NCBI GenBank assembly: GCA_028826165.1
Contig: JAPDFW010000087.1
Location: 186,001 to 250,000 of the forward strand
Origin: Anaeramoeba ignava
Taxonomy: Eukaryota; Metamonada; Anaeramoebidae
Length of the DNA: 64,000 nucleotides
Direction of reading: 5' to 3'
Shown: positions 45,958 through 55,962 of the stretch, piece by piece
How positions within the stretch are numbered: position 1 is the first letter of the stretch
Layout: each line of letters begins with the position of its first letter
Notes under the pieces: generated by a model
Seen by the model: the letters and a program-made list of their open reading frames with translations, nothing else
Told to the model about the DNA's origin: nothing
Databases searched by the model: none
Translations under genes and position numbers: made by a program

Positions 45958-47751
45958 ATGAATGAAGTTATATTTTTTGGTAGAAATCTATATCCAAAAC
46001 TTATCAAAAATGAACCAGATATAATAACAAAACCAATTCAATTTAAATTTGAAAATGAAAATGAAAATGAAAATGAAAATGAAAAACAAATTAAACAAAT
46101 TTTTTCAGGTTATTCTGGAACATTTTTCCTTTTTAAAAATGGGAAATTAATACAATACTTGAAATATTTAGATTCAAATAAAAATATACAAACAATTAAA
46201 ATTGAAATTGAAAATATTCAAAAAGTATTTCCTGGTGATAATAATGTAGCTATTTTAACAATAGAAGGAAATGTATTTGCAAAAGGGATAGATATTAATC
46301 CAAAAAATCCAAATAAATTTATCAATATTTCATCATTAATTGAAGATACAAATGATAGAGTAATTCAAGATGTTATTTGCACAATGAACTCAATTTACTT
46401 ATTAACTTCAAATCAAAATGTTTATGGAATTGGTTCAAATCAATATGGTCAACTTGGTTTAGATTCTGAGACACTTGAAAAAACACAAAAGCCAATTTTA
46501 ATGATGAAAAATGTTTCTAAAATATTTTCAGGAAGTTCTTCATATTCTGTTTTTCTTTTAAATTCAAATCAAGAATTATTTGGATGCGGAATCAATTATA
46601 ATTCCAAACTTGGATTAGGGAAATCAAAAAAAGAAGAATACATCAAAAAATTAACCAAAATCCAAAATATTCCAAAAGGCAAAATAATTGATATCCAATC
46701 TGGATATTCTTTTTCAGTAATGTTGATTGAAAATGAAAATGAAAATGAAAATCCAAAAAGAAAACTTTATTCATGTGGTGTTTATGAATATAATGGATTT
46801 GGCAAAGATCAAAATACTTATGAATTTACTGAAATCAAATCATCTTTATTTGAAAATGAAAATGATAATATTCTTGATTTTTCTGTTGGAAATGCTCATA
46901 CTTTGATTTTAACAACCAATTCAAAATTGATAGGATTTGGAAATAATTATTATGGTGAATTAGGAAATGGAAATACAAATAATCAGCGAATTCCAATTCA
47001 AATTGAACTTCCTAAATTAAGATTTAATGAAAATATTTCCAATTATCATATTCTTTGTAGAAATGAAAAATCATTTCTTTATTATTCTCCTTTTCTTTCT
47101 CCTTTTTCCAATCTTGAAGAAGATTTGATAAAATTATTTGGAAGAAAAGAATTTTGTGATATTTCATTTAAAACCAAAAATGGAGAAATAATTGAAGCTC
47201 ATAAATTAATATTGAAATATAGATTAAATCAAAATCAAAATGAAATTGAAAAACTTAAAGAAATTATTTCAAAAAAATCAATTAAAGAATCAAATCAAAT
47301 ATTTGAAATGATTTATTCAAACAGAATAATAAATCCAAAATTATATTCTGAAATTAAAGAAATTATAAATTTAAATGAAAAAATTGAAGAAGCAATGAAA
47401 AGAATTTATTTAAATGAAAATGAAAATGAAAAAGATTTTATAATTGAAAGAAAAGAAAAACAATATAAATTTCCAAAATTAATATTAATAATGAGAAGTG
47501 AATTATATCGAGGAATGTTTTTATCTGTAACTAATGATACTTCTAATAAAGTTAGAGATTATAGTGAATTAAGTAATAAATCATTTCAAATATTTGAATA
47601 TTGGATTTATTCAAATCAAATTAAAGATGAAATTCAAATTACTCAGGAAATCATTGATGAATTAGAAACTGGAATTGATTATTTTCAATTAAATCAAACA
47701 AATCCAAATTTATTTGATTTATTAATTAACAAATTTAATAATCAAAATTAA
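45958..47751 (+). CDS. RCC1-BTB-BTB protein, tandem copy 2 (597 aa)
   Basis: Starts 58 bp after copy 1, after the shared TTTTTTCATTTTTTTTTCTTTTCAAAA-like leader (short T-run differences between copies). RCC1-like repeats (YGIGSNQYGQLGLD, LFGCGINYNSKLGLG, LIGFGNNYYGELGNGN) are followed by the double BTB module. It is nearly identical to copy 3 over most of its length, including silent sites, so the pair is a recent duplication. Differences cluster in the (EN)n tract and a few loop residues. Its downstream region carries an AAAATC array and the GGAAAATGCTTAATTTATT element. Confidence 0.88.
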   Translation: MNEVIFFGRNLYPKLIKNEPDIITKPIQFKFENENENENENEKQIKQIFSGYSGTFFLFKNGKLIQYLKYLDSNKNIQTIKIEIENIQKVFPGDNNVAILTIEGNVFAKGIDINPKNPNKFINISSLIEDTNDRVIQDVICTMNSIYLLTSNQNVYGIGSNQYGQLGLDSETLEKTQKPILMMKNVSKIFSGSSSYSVFLLNSNQELFGCGINYNSKLGLGKSKKEEYIKKLTKIQNIPKGKIIDIQSGYSFSVMLIENENENENPKRKLYSCGVYEYNGFGKDQNTYEFTEIKSSLFENENDNILDFSVGNAHTLILTTNSKLIGFGNNYYGELGNGNTNNQRIPIQIELPKLRFNENISNYHILCRNEKSFLYYSPFLSPFSNLEEDLIKLFGRKEFCDISFKTKNGEIIEAHKLILKYRLNQNQNEIEKLKEIISKKSIKESNQIFEMIYSNRIINPKLYSEIKEIINLNEKIEEAMKRIYLNENENEKDFIIERKEKQYKFPKLILIMRSELYRGMFLSVTNDTSNKVRDYSELSNKSFQIFEYWIYSNQIKDEIQITQEIIDELETGIDYFQLNQTNPNLFDLLINKFNNQN

Positions 47752-47982
47752 AAATAAAATTAAAATTAAAATTAAAATCAAAATCAAAATCAAAATCAAA
47801 ATCAAAATCAAAATCAAAATCAAAATCAAAATCAAAATCAAAATCAAAAAGGAAAATGCTTAATTTATTAAATTAATTTATTACTCAAACCAAAATTAAA
47901 ATTCAAAATCAAAATTAAAATTAAAATTAAAATTAAAATTAAAATTTCAAAAATCATTTTTTCATTTTTTTTCTTTTCAAAA
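47752..47982. repeat. AAAATC/AAAATT spacer array with conserved 3' element (after copy 2)
   Basis: Hexamer repeats directly after the stop, then GGAAAATGCTTAATTTATT at 47851-47869 continuing TAAATTAATTTATTACTCAAA, then more AAAATT repeats and the next promoter. Confidence 0.7.
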
Positions 47983-49758
47983 ATGAATGAAATTATATTT
48001 TTTGGTAGAAATCTATATCCAAAACTTATCAAAAATGAACCAGATATAATAACAAAACCAATTCAATTTAAATTTGAAAATGAAAATGAAAATGAAAATG
48101 AAAAACAAATTAAACAAATTTTTTCAGGTTATTCTGGAACATTTTTCCTTTTTAAAAATGGGAAATTAATACAATACTTGAAATATTTAGATTCAAATAA
48201 AAATATACAAACAATTAAAATTGAAATTGAAAATATTCAAAAAGTATTTCCTGGTGATAATAATGTAGCTATTTTAACAATAGAAGGAAATGTATTTGCA
48301 AAAGGGATAGATATTAATCCATATAATTCAAATGAATTTATCAATATTTCATCATTAATTGAAGATACAAATGATAGAATAATTCAAGATGTTATTTGCA
48401 CAATGAACTCAATTTACTTATTAACTTCAAATCAAAATGCTTATGGAATTGGTTCAAATCAATATGGTCAACTTGGTTTAGATTCTGAGACACTTGAAAA
48501 AACACAAAAACCTATTTTAATGATGAAAAATGTTTCTAAAATATTTTCAGGAAGTTCTTCATATTCTGTTTTTCTTTTAAATTCAAATCAAGAATTATTT
48601 GGATGCGGAATCAATTATAATTCCAAACTTGGATTAGGGAAATCAAAAAAAGAAGAATACATCAAAAAATTAACCAAAATCCAAAATATTCCAAAAGGCA
48701 AAATAATTGATATCCAATCTGGATATTCTTTTTCAGTAATGTTGATTGAAGATGAAAATGAAAATCCAAAAAGAAAACTTTATTCATGTGGTGTTTATGA
48801 ATATAATGGATTTGGCAAAGATCAAAATACTTATGAATTTACTGAAATCAAATCATCTTTATTTGAAAATGATAATATTCTTGATTTTTCTGTTGGAAAT
48901 GCTCATACTTTGATTTTAACAACCAATTCAAAATTAATTGGATTTGGAGATAATTATTATGGTGAATTAGGAAATGGAAATACAAATAATCAACGAATCC
49001 CGATTCAAATTGAACTTCCTAAATTAAGATTTAATGAAAATATTTTCAATTATCATATTCTTTGTAGAAATGAAAAATCATTTATTTATTATTCTCCTTT
49101 TCTTTCTCTTTTTTCCAATCTTGAAGAAGATTTGATAAAATTATTTAGAAGAAAAGAATTTTGCGATATTTCATTTAAAACCAAAAATGGAGAAATAGTT
49201 GAAGCTCATAAATTAATATTGAAATATAGATTAAATGAAATTCAAAATCAAATTGAAAAACTTAAAGAAATTATTTCAAATAAATCAATTAAAGAATCAA
49301 ATCAAATATTTGAAATGATTTATTCAAACAGAATATTAAATCCAAAATTATATTTTGAAATTAAAGAAATTATAAATTCTAATGAAAAAATTGAAGAAAC
49401 AATGAAAAGAATTTATTTAAATGAAAATGAAAATGAAAAAGATTTTATAATTGAAAGAAAAGAAAAACAATATAAATTTCCTAAATTAATATTAATAATG
49501 AGAAGTGAATTATATCGAGGAATGTTTTTATCTGTAACTGAAGATAAATCAAATAAAGTTACAGATTATAGTGAATTAAGTAATAAATCATTTCAAATAT
49601 TTGAATATTGGATTTATTCAAATCAAATTAAAGATGAAATTCAAATTACTCAAGAAATCATTGATGAATTAGAAACAGGAATTGATTATTTTCAATTAAA
49701 TCAAACAAATCCAAATTTATTTGATTTATTAATTAACAAATTTAATAATCAAAATTAA
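47983..49758 (+). CDS. RCC1-BTB-BTB protein, tandem copy 3 (591 aa)
   Basis: Same architecture and start (MNEIIFFGRNLYPKLIKNEP) as copy 2. It differs by a shorter (EN)n tract, KLFRRKEF for KLFGRKEF in the first BTB, and VTEDKSNKVTDYS for VTNDTSNKVRDYS after the GMFLSV motif. It is followed by the same AAAATC array and conserved 3' element as copy 2, so the duplicated unit included the downstream region. Confidence 0.88.
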   Translation: MNEIIFFGRNLYPKLIKNEPDIITKPIQFKFENENENENEKQIKQIFSGYSGTFFLFKNGKLIQYLKYLDSNKNIQTIKIEIENIQKVFPGDNNVAILTIEGNVFAKGIDINPYNSNEFINISSLIEDTNDRIIQDVICTMNSIYLLTSNQNAYGIGSNQYGQLGLDSETLEKTQKPILMMKNVSKIFSGSSSYSVFLLNSNQELFGCGINYNSKLGLGKSKKEEYIKKLTKIQNIPKGKIIDIQSGYSFSVMLIEDENENPKRKLYSCGVYEYNGFGKDQNTYEFTEIKSSLFENDNILDFSVGNAHTLILTTNSKLIGFGDNYYGELGNGNTNNQRIPIQIELPKLRFNENIFNYHILCRNEKSFIYYSPFLSLFSNLEEDLIKLFRRKEFCDISFKTKNGEIVEAHKLILKYRLNEIQNQIEKLKEIISNKSIKESNQIFEMIYSNRILNPKLYFEIKEIINSNEKIEETMKRIYLNENENEKDFIIERKEKQYKFPKLILIMRSELYRGMFLSVTEDKSNKVTDYSELSNKSFQIFEYWIYSNQIKDEIQITQEIIDELETGIDYFQLNQTNPNLFDLLINKFNNQN

Positions 49759-49822
49759 AAATAAAATTAAAATTAAAATTAAATTCAAAATCAAAATTAA
49801 AATCAAAATCAAAATCAAAATC

Positions 49823-49866
49823 AAAAAGGAAAATGCTTAATTTATTAAATTAATTTATTACTCAAA
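49823..49866 (+). promoter_or_regulatory. Conserved 3' element after RCC1-BTB copy 3
   Basis: AAAAAGGAAAATGCTTAATT continuing TATTAAATTAATTTATTACTCAAA, near-identical to the elements at 47846-47889 and 51910-51950, embedded in AAAATC repeats. TTTATTAAATTAATTTATT holds inverted TTAATTTA/TAAATTAA halves and could form a small hairpin. A role in 3'-end formation is a guess. Confidence 0.5.
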
Positions 49867-50026
49867 TCAAAATCAAAATCAAATTATAATCCAAAATTAA
49901 AATTAAAATTAAAATTAAAATTAAAATTAAAATTAAAATTAAAATAATTAAAATTAAAATTAAAATTAAAATTAAATTCAAAAAATTCAAAAATTCATTT
50001 TTTTCATTTTTTTTTTCTTTTCAAAA

Positions 50027-51775
50027 ATGAATGAAATTATATTTTTTGGTAGAAATCTATATCCAAAACTTATCAAAAATGAACCAGATATAATAACAAA
50101 ACCAATTCAATTTAAATTTGAAAATGAAAATGAAAATGAAAATGAAAAACAAATTAAACAAATTTTTTCAGGTTATTCTGGAACATTTTTCCTTTTTAAA
50201 AATGGGAAATTAATACAATACTTGAAATGTTTAGATTTAAATAAAAATATACAAACAATTAAAATTCAAATTGAAAATATTCAAAAAGTATCTCCTGGTA
50301 GTAATAATGTAGCTATTTTAACAATAGAAGGAAATGTATTTGCAAAAGGAGAAGATATTAATCCAAATGAATTTATCAATATTTCATCATTAATTGAAGA
50401 TAAAAATGATAGAATAATTGAAGATATTGTTTCTGGAAAAAATTCAATTTACTTATTAACTTCAAATCAAAATGCTTATGGAATTGGTTCAAATCAATAT
50501 GGTCAACTTGGTTTAGATTATGAAACATTTAAAGAAACAAAACCAATTTTAATAATGAAAAATGTTTCTAAAATATTTTCAGGAAGTTCTTCAATTCATA
50601 TTTTTCTTTTAAATTCAAATCAAGAATTATTTGGATGCGGAATCAATTATAATTCCAAACTTGGATTAGGAGAATCAAGAAAAAAAGAAATCAAAATCAA
50701 TAAACTAACCAAAATCCAAAATATTCCAAAAGGCAAAATAATTGATATCCAATCTGGATATTCTTTTTCAATAATGTTGATTGAAAATGAAAATGAAAAT
50801 CCAAAAAGAAAACTTTATTCATGTGGAGATTATCAATGTAATGGACTTGGAAAAGATGAAGATACTTATGAATTTACTGAAATCAAATCACCTTTATTTG
50901 AAAATGATGATGGTATTCTCGATTTTTCTGTTGGTAATTTCCATACTTTGATTTTAACTTACAAATCAAAATTGATTGGATTTGGAATTAATGATTTTGG
51001 TCAATTAGGAAATAAAGATAGAAATCAATCTCAACCAATTCCAATTCAAATTGAACTTCCTGAATTAAGATTTAATAAAGATATTTTCAATTATCATATT
51101 CTTTGTAGAAATGAAAAATCATTTATTTATTATTCTCCTCCTTCTTTTTCTAATCTTGAAGAAGATTTGATAAAATTATTTGAAAGAAAAGAATTTTGTG
51201 ATATTTCATTTAAAACCAAAAATGGAGAAATAATCAAAGCTCATAAATTAATATTGAAATATAGATTAAATCAAAATGAAAATCAAATTGAAAAACTTCA
51301 AGAAATTATTTCAAAGAAACCAATTAAAGAATCAAATCAAATATTTGAAATGATTTATTCAAATAATTCCAAAATAAATTCAAAATTATATTCTGAAATT
51401 AAAGAAATTATAAATTCAAATGAAAAAATTGAAGAAACAATTAAAAGAATTTATTTAAATGAAAATGAAAATGAAAATGATTTTATAATTGAAAGAAAAG
51501 AAAAAGAATATAAATTTCCAAAATTAATATTAATAATGAGAAGTGAATTATATCGAGGAATGTTTTTATCTGTAACAAATGATAAATCTAATAAAGTTAA
51601 AGATTATAGTGAATTAAGTAATAAATCATTTCAAATATTTGAATATTGGATTTATTCAAATCAAATTAAAGATGGAATTCAAATTACAAAAGAAATCATT
51701 AATGAATTTAAAAAAGGAATTGATTATTTTCAATTAAATCAAACAAATCCAAATTTATTTGGATTTATTAATTAG
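50027..51775 (+). CDS. RCC1-BTB-BTB protein, tandem copy 4 (582 aa, altered C-terminus)
   Basis: Begins identically to copy 3 but diverges in the RCC1 part (YQCNGLGKDEDTYEF, LIGFGINDFGQLGNKDRN) and has a shorter spacer before the first BTB (SPPSFSNLEEDL). The double BTB is intact through RSELYRGMFLSV. At the end, one extra G in TTATTTGGATTTATTAATTAG changes NPNLFDLLINKF to NPNLFGFIN and ends the protein about 10 residues early; the lost tail is lightly conserved, so it may be functional. A typical AAAATC array and 3' element follow. Confidence 0.87.
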   Translation: MNEIIFFGRNLYPKLIKNEPDIITKPIQFKFENENENENEKQIKQIFSGYSGTFFLFKNGKLIQYLKCLDLNKNIQTIKIQIENIQKVSPGSNNVAILTIEGNVFAKGEDINPNEFINISSLIEDKNDRIIEDIVSGKNSIYLLTSNQNAYGIGSNQYGQLGLDYETFKETKPILIMKNVSKIFSGSSSIHIFLLNSNQELFGCGINYNSKLGLGESRKKEIKINKLTKIQNIPKGKIIDIQSGYSFSIMLIENENENPKRKLYSCGDYQCNGLGKDEDTYEFTEIKSPLFENDDGILDFSVGNFHTLILTYKSKLIGFGINDFGQLGNKDRNQSQPIPIQIELPELRFNKDIFNYHILCRNEKSFIYYSPPSFSNLEEDLIKLFERKEFCDISFKTKNGEIIKAHKLILKYRLNQNENQIEKLQEIISKKPIKESNQIFEMIYSNNSKINSKLYSEIKEIINSNEKIEETIKRIYLNENENENDFIIERKEKEYKFPKLILIMRSELYRGMFLSVTNDKSNKVKDYSELSNKSFQIFEYWIYSNQIKDGIQITKEIINEFKKGIDYFQLNQTNPNLFGFIN

Positions 51776-51909
51776 CAAATTTAATAATCAAAATCAAAAT
51801 CAAAATCAAAATCAAAACCAAAATCAAATTCAAAATCAAAATCAAAATCAAAATCAAAACCAAAATCAAAATCAAAATCAAAATCAAAATCAAAACCAAA
51901 ACCAAAATA

Positions 51910-51950
51910 AAAAAGGAAAATGCTTAATTTATTAAATTAATTTATTAAAT
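51910..51950 (+). promoter_or_regulatory. Conserved 3' element after RCC1-BTB copy 4
   Basis: Third copy of the GGAAAATGCTTAATTTATT element, about 140 bp past the stop. Copy 1, whose spacer to copy 2 is only 58 bp, lacks it. Confidence 0.5.
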
Positions 51951-51952
51951 CA

Positions 51953-52622
51953 AAATTTTATTCAACTCTATTTTAAATCAAAATTTTTAATTTCAATTCT
52001 ATTTTAATTTCAATTTTAATTCTATTTTAATTTCAATTCCTATTTCAATTCCAATTTTCAATTTCAATTTTAATTCCTATTTCAATTTCAATTTCAATTT
52101 CAATTTCAATTTCAATTTTAATTCCTATTTCAGAATTTCAATTTTAATTTTAATTTCAATTTTAATTTATTTAAATTCCAATTTCAATTTCTATTTCAAT
52201 TTTAATTTTAATTTCAATTTTAATTTCAATTTATTTTAATTTCAATTTCAATTCCTATTTTAATTTTAATTTCAATTCCTATTAATTCCAATTTCAATTT
52301 TAATTTTAATTCCTATTTCAATTTCAATTTCAATTTTAATTTCAATTTCAATTCCAATTTCAATTTTAATTTCAATTTCAATTTCAATTTCAATTTCAAT
52401 TTCAATTTTAATTTTTAATTTTAATTTCAATTCTATTCAATTTCAATTTCAATTTCAATTTTTTTTAATTTTTTCAATTTTTATTTTAATTCCTATTTCA
52501 ATTTCAATTTCAATTTCAATTTCAATTTTAATTTTAATTTTAATTTCAATTTCTATTTCAATTTCAATTTTAATTTAATTTTAATTCTTATTTTTAATTT
52601 CAATTTTAATTTTAATTTCAAA
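51953..52622. repeat. Intergenic AATTTC/AATTTT hexamer array
   Basis: About 670 bp of AATTTC, AATTTT and AATTCCTATTTC units, irregularly mixed. The plus strand is pyrimidine-rich. No gene seen. Confidence 0.85.
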
Positions 52623-53606
52623 ATTTGATCAAATAAAAAAATTTGATGAAATGTTAATTTGAATTTTTTATTATTTGATTTAACTTTTTAAACAATTCTT
52701 TTGAATTAAATTAATTAAATTAAAAATTTTTAATTCAAAAATATAAAATCCACTTTTTTTTTTTTATTAATTAAAAAAGGAGAAAAAAATAAAAAAAGGA
52801 AATTTTCTCCTTTTAAATAAAATAAAAAAATAAAAAAAATAAAAAAATTTGATCAATGGAAAATATTTTGGATTTGAAAAGAAAATAAGGAATTATAAAA
52901 GAATTTAATAAACTCATACGTATAAAAAATTAAATAAAAATGCAAAATAAATTATTAAAAAAAAAATTAAAATAAAAATTTCTTTTTTTTTTAATTTTTA
53001 AAATGATCTTTTTAAATTAGATTATATAATTATCAATAAATAAAACTCTTTTTTAAATAAATAAAAAATTTAATTAAAAAATTTTAATTTAAAAATTTAA
53101 TTAAAAATTTAATTAAAAAGACCCCAAAAAAATAAAAGAAAATAAATTAAAAATAATAAAATAAATTAATTATTCTTTTTTTCCTTTTATTATTTTATTT
53201 TTATTTTAAATTATTTTTATTTTATATTCATATTCCGTTTTTTAATAATGATCACAATTAAATAAAAAACAATTTTAATTTAATTATTATTTTTAATTTA
53301 ATTTTTTTATTTTAATTTTTTATTTAAAAACAAAAGAAAGAAAAAAAAATTTTTTTTTTTAAATTTAAATAAATTATTTTTCAATTTCATTTATTTTTTT
53401 TCTTTTCTTCTTCTTTTATTTTCTTTTTTATTGTTTTTCTTTTTTTTAAATTTTTTTTTTTCTTATTAATTTTTTATTTAGCGATCAAAGCTTTACATTC
53501 CTAAAAAAAACAACAAAAACAAAAAAAATCCTTTCAACAAACTTTTTTTTTTTTAATTTGTTTCATCATCAATTTCTTATAAGTTTTTTTTTCTTATACA
53601 AATTAA
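52623..53606. other. Gene-poor A/T-rich stretch upstream of the BRCT gene
   Basis: About 1 kb with A and T runs; AAATCCACTTTTTTTTTTTT at 52746. TTTATTTAGCGATCAAAGC (53473-53491) followed by TTTACATTCC looks like an acceptor-like AG followed by about 20 bp of unusually mixed sequence. It could be a small untranslated or coding exon, but I cannot assign it. TTTCAATTTCATTTATTTT at 53380-53398 is a possible promoter motif. Confidence 0.35.
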
Positions 53607-55310
53607 ATGAATAGTCTTGATCCAAGTTTTCTTGAAGCAATTGATTTATTTATTGATAAAAAAGACACAACCGAAAAAAAAAAATCCAACACAGAACAAT
53701 TTGAACAAAAAATGAATACAAAATTGAATAGGAAAATGAATACAAAATTGAATAGGAATGCCACTGCCACTGTCAATGCCAAAACAAATGCAAATTCAAA
53801 ATTAAAAGCAAATTCAAAAGCAAATTCAAATGCAAATTCAAATGCAAATTCAAAATTAAATGCAAATTCAAATTCAAATGCAAATTCAAATGCAAATGCA
53901 AATTTCTTGCTTTCTCCTATTGAAAAATTGCTTATCAATGCTGATTATATTTCTGATGGAACTATAAATGTCAATGCAAATTCTTGTGAAAGGTCTCAAT
54001 GTCCTTGTCTTCCTAATTTAACCACACTTTCAAATCTCGGTTATCATCACTTTCTTTCTCACACTTCAAACATTCCTGCTCTTGATAATGGAGATGACAT
54101 TAGCACTTCCCCTATCAATTTCACACACAATGATGCTCAATGCGAAGTGACATTAACAACCAATCCTTCCGAGGAGCTATCAAAGTCACAGAAACTCACA
54201 AAAATTCACAATCAACATGATAATCAATCCGAATTTCGTTGCTCGATTTGCTTGACAACAGAATCTCCCAAGTGGTTTCATTCATCAAACTTTAGCAATC
54301 CAAATATCGTAGGTGAATGGGTATGCTCAGATTGCAAATCATCAGCAAAGGATTTGAAACGTTCAACTTATAACAGTTCTCTCAATGACACTGACTTTGG
54401 CATTGACAACCGCAGATCACTTCAGAGATCAAATCAACAAAAAAATCAGAAAGAAAACGAAAAATTGAATAAAAAAGTATCCCCTAAAAAAATTAATGAA
54501 AAAGTATCCCCTCAAAAAAACAATTCAAAAAAACGAATTTCGCCTTCTCCTTATTCTGATCAAAACGCAAAGATGGAAGACAAGAACTTCAAGTCGAAAA
54601 AGAAGAAACTGCGCAAAAAAACGAAGAAAAAAAAAAAGAAAAGCACAAGAGTAAAGCAAATCTTTCTGGGACTTCGTTTTCATCTGAAAATCTACACTGG
54701 CTGCCAATCCGGACTTGAAAAGAATCTGATCCAAACGTTGCAGCAACTTTTGTCTGTTCATGGCGGAATTGTTCTTGATTCCCTAGATGAACGCAATGCT
54801 GACAACGTTTACATAATAACAAATATCACACTTGAAAACGCACACAGACTGGAAAAAATTCAATTAGCAGAACTGGCAAAACAAGCTCCTGTTGTGAATG
54901 TTGGTTGGATATTTGATTGCATCAAAAGCAAAGCAATTTCTGATTATTCCAAGTTTCTTGTTTCAGAAACACTTTCGACTCTCTCAACACTTGAAACACC
55001 AAACTCTCTTTTTGATTCTCTTTCTTTTTCTTTTATCGGCGATCTAGATTGGTCCACATTTTGGAGTTCTATTATTATCTCTTCAGGAGGAAAAGTCAGT
55101 TCTGATAATGAAAATTTGGGGGATTATTTAGTTGAACAAAATCCTGTTAATTTCGACCATTCTGATGATGTTGATCCTTCTCAATCTCCAAAAGTTGATA
55201 ACCAAACCCAAATTCCTCATATATCTTTACGTCCCAAAATTAAGCGTATTAGTGTACTCAGAGTCCTTAAGGCTTTGAGTCTCAAGACAGTTGAAGAACT
55301 TGACAAATAA
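53607..55310 (+). CDS. Nuclear protein with a GATA-like zinc finger and tandem BRCT domains (567 aa)
   Basis: Single exon from ATG 53607. Residues about 15-110 are low-complexity (KLNRKMNT and NANSNANS repeats). Residues 212-243 have C-x2-C..C-x2-C (CSICLTTESPKWFHS..GEWVCSDC), similar to a GATA-type finger. Residues about 265-350 are Lys-rich with probable nuclear-localisation signals. A first BRCT (residues about 350-450) has the typical FLGLRFHLKIYTG start, a GGIVLD turn, ITN and the core Trp in VVNVGWIFDCIKSKAI. A second, weaker BRCT-like unit (about 470-560) contains FSFIGDLDW and SSGGKVS. BRCT pairs bind phosphopeptides in DNA-damage and checkpoint proteins, so a genome-maintenance role is inferred. 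GC is higher than in neighbouring genes. TTCCACTTTTTTTTT follows at 55330. Confidence 0.8.
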   Translation: MNSLDPSFLEAIDLFIDKKDTTEKKKSNTEQFEQKMNTKLNRKMNTKLNRNATATVNAKTNANSKLKANSKANSNANSNANSKLNANSNSNANSNANANFLLSPIEKLLINADYISDGTINVNANSCERSQCPCLPNLTTLSNLGYHHFLSHTSNIPALDNGDDISTSPINFTHNDAQCEVTLTTNPSEELSKSQKLTKIHNQHDNQSEFRCSICLTTESPKWFHSSNFSNPNIVGEWVCSDCKSSAKDLKRSTYNSSLNDTDFGIDNRRSLQRSNQQKNQKENEKLNKKVSPKKINEKVSPQKNNSKKRISPSPYSDQNAKMEDKNFKSKKKKLRKKTKKKKKKSTRVKQIFLGLRFHLKIYTGCQSGLEKNLIQTLQQLLSVHGGIVLDSLDERNADNVYIITNITLENAHRLEKIQLAELAKQAPVVNVGWIFDCIKSKAISDYSKFLVSETLSTLSTLETPNSLFDSLSFSFIGDLDWSTFWSSIIISSGGKVSSDNENLGDYLVEQNPVNFDHSDDVDPSQSPKVDNQTQIPHISLRPKIKRISVLRVLKALSLKTVEELDK

Positions 55311-55962
55311 TTCCTAGTCTTTTTTTCCGTTCCACTTTTTTTTTATTCAACTTTTTTTTTATTCAACTTTTTTTTTATTCAACTCATTGTTTTATTTTCT
55401 TTCTTTTTTTCTTTTTAGTTCCTTTTTTATTTTGTTTGTTTTTCTTTTTTTTTTGTTCTCCTTTTTTTCTTTCTTTTTTTCTTCAACTTTTTTTTGAAGT
55501 TGAGTTTGATTCAATTTCTTGGAAATTAAAAATCAAAATTGATTATTTTCTTATATTTTTAAACAAAACAATCCATTTTCCATTTTCCATTTTCTAATTT
55601 TAATTTTAATTTTAATTTTTTTAATTAATTTTCATTGTCAATAATGACGCGACAAATTAAATAAATTAAAAGCAAAAAGCAAAAAAGCAGACATGTAAAA
55701 AATTCTTTAAACAAAATCTCCATTTTATTTTAATTTCCATTTTAATTTTAATTTCCAAATTAGAAAAAAATCAGACAAGTTACATTTTTTTAAAAACAAA
55801 TACAATTTAATTTTTATTTATTTTTGATCTTTTTTATTTATTTTTTAGATCTTTTTGTTTTCATTTTTCTTTTCATATTTTTTTATTCTTTTTGTGTTTT
55901 TTAAAATAATTTATTACTTCAAATTAACCTTTATTTTTTTTTTAATTTACATTTCAAAAATA
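55311..55962. other. Spacer with TTCCACTTTTTTTT and TTCAACTTTTTTTT repeats
   Basis: Pyrimidine-rich region after the BRCT gene: GTTCCACTTTTTTTTTATTC, then three TTCAACTTTTTT-type copies. A small inverted TTGACTTC/GAAGTTGAG-like segment lies at about 55482-55508 (CTTCAACTTTTTTTTGAAG), a potential hairpin with an 8-nt T loop. No gene seen. Confidence 0.4.

Noticed and set aside
55482-55508. Hairpin with T-rich loop as a bacterial-type terminator
   Set aside because: The stem is short, the region is a run of TTCAACTTTTT repeats, and the genome is eukaryotic.
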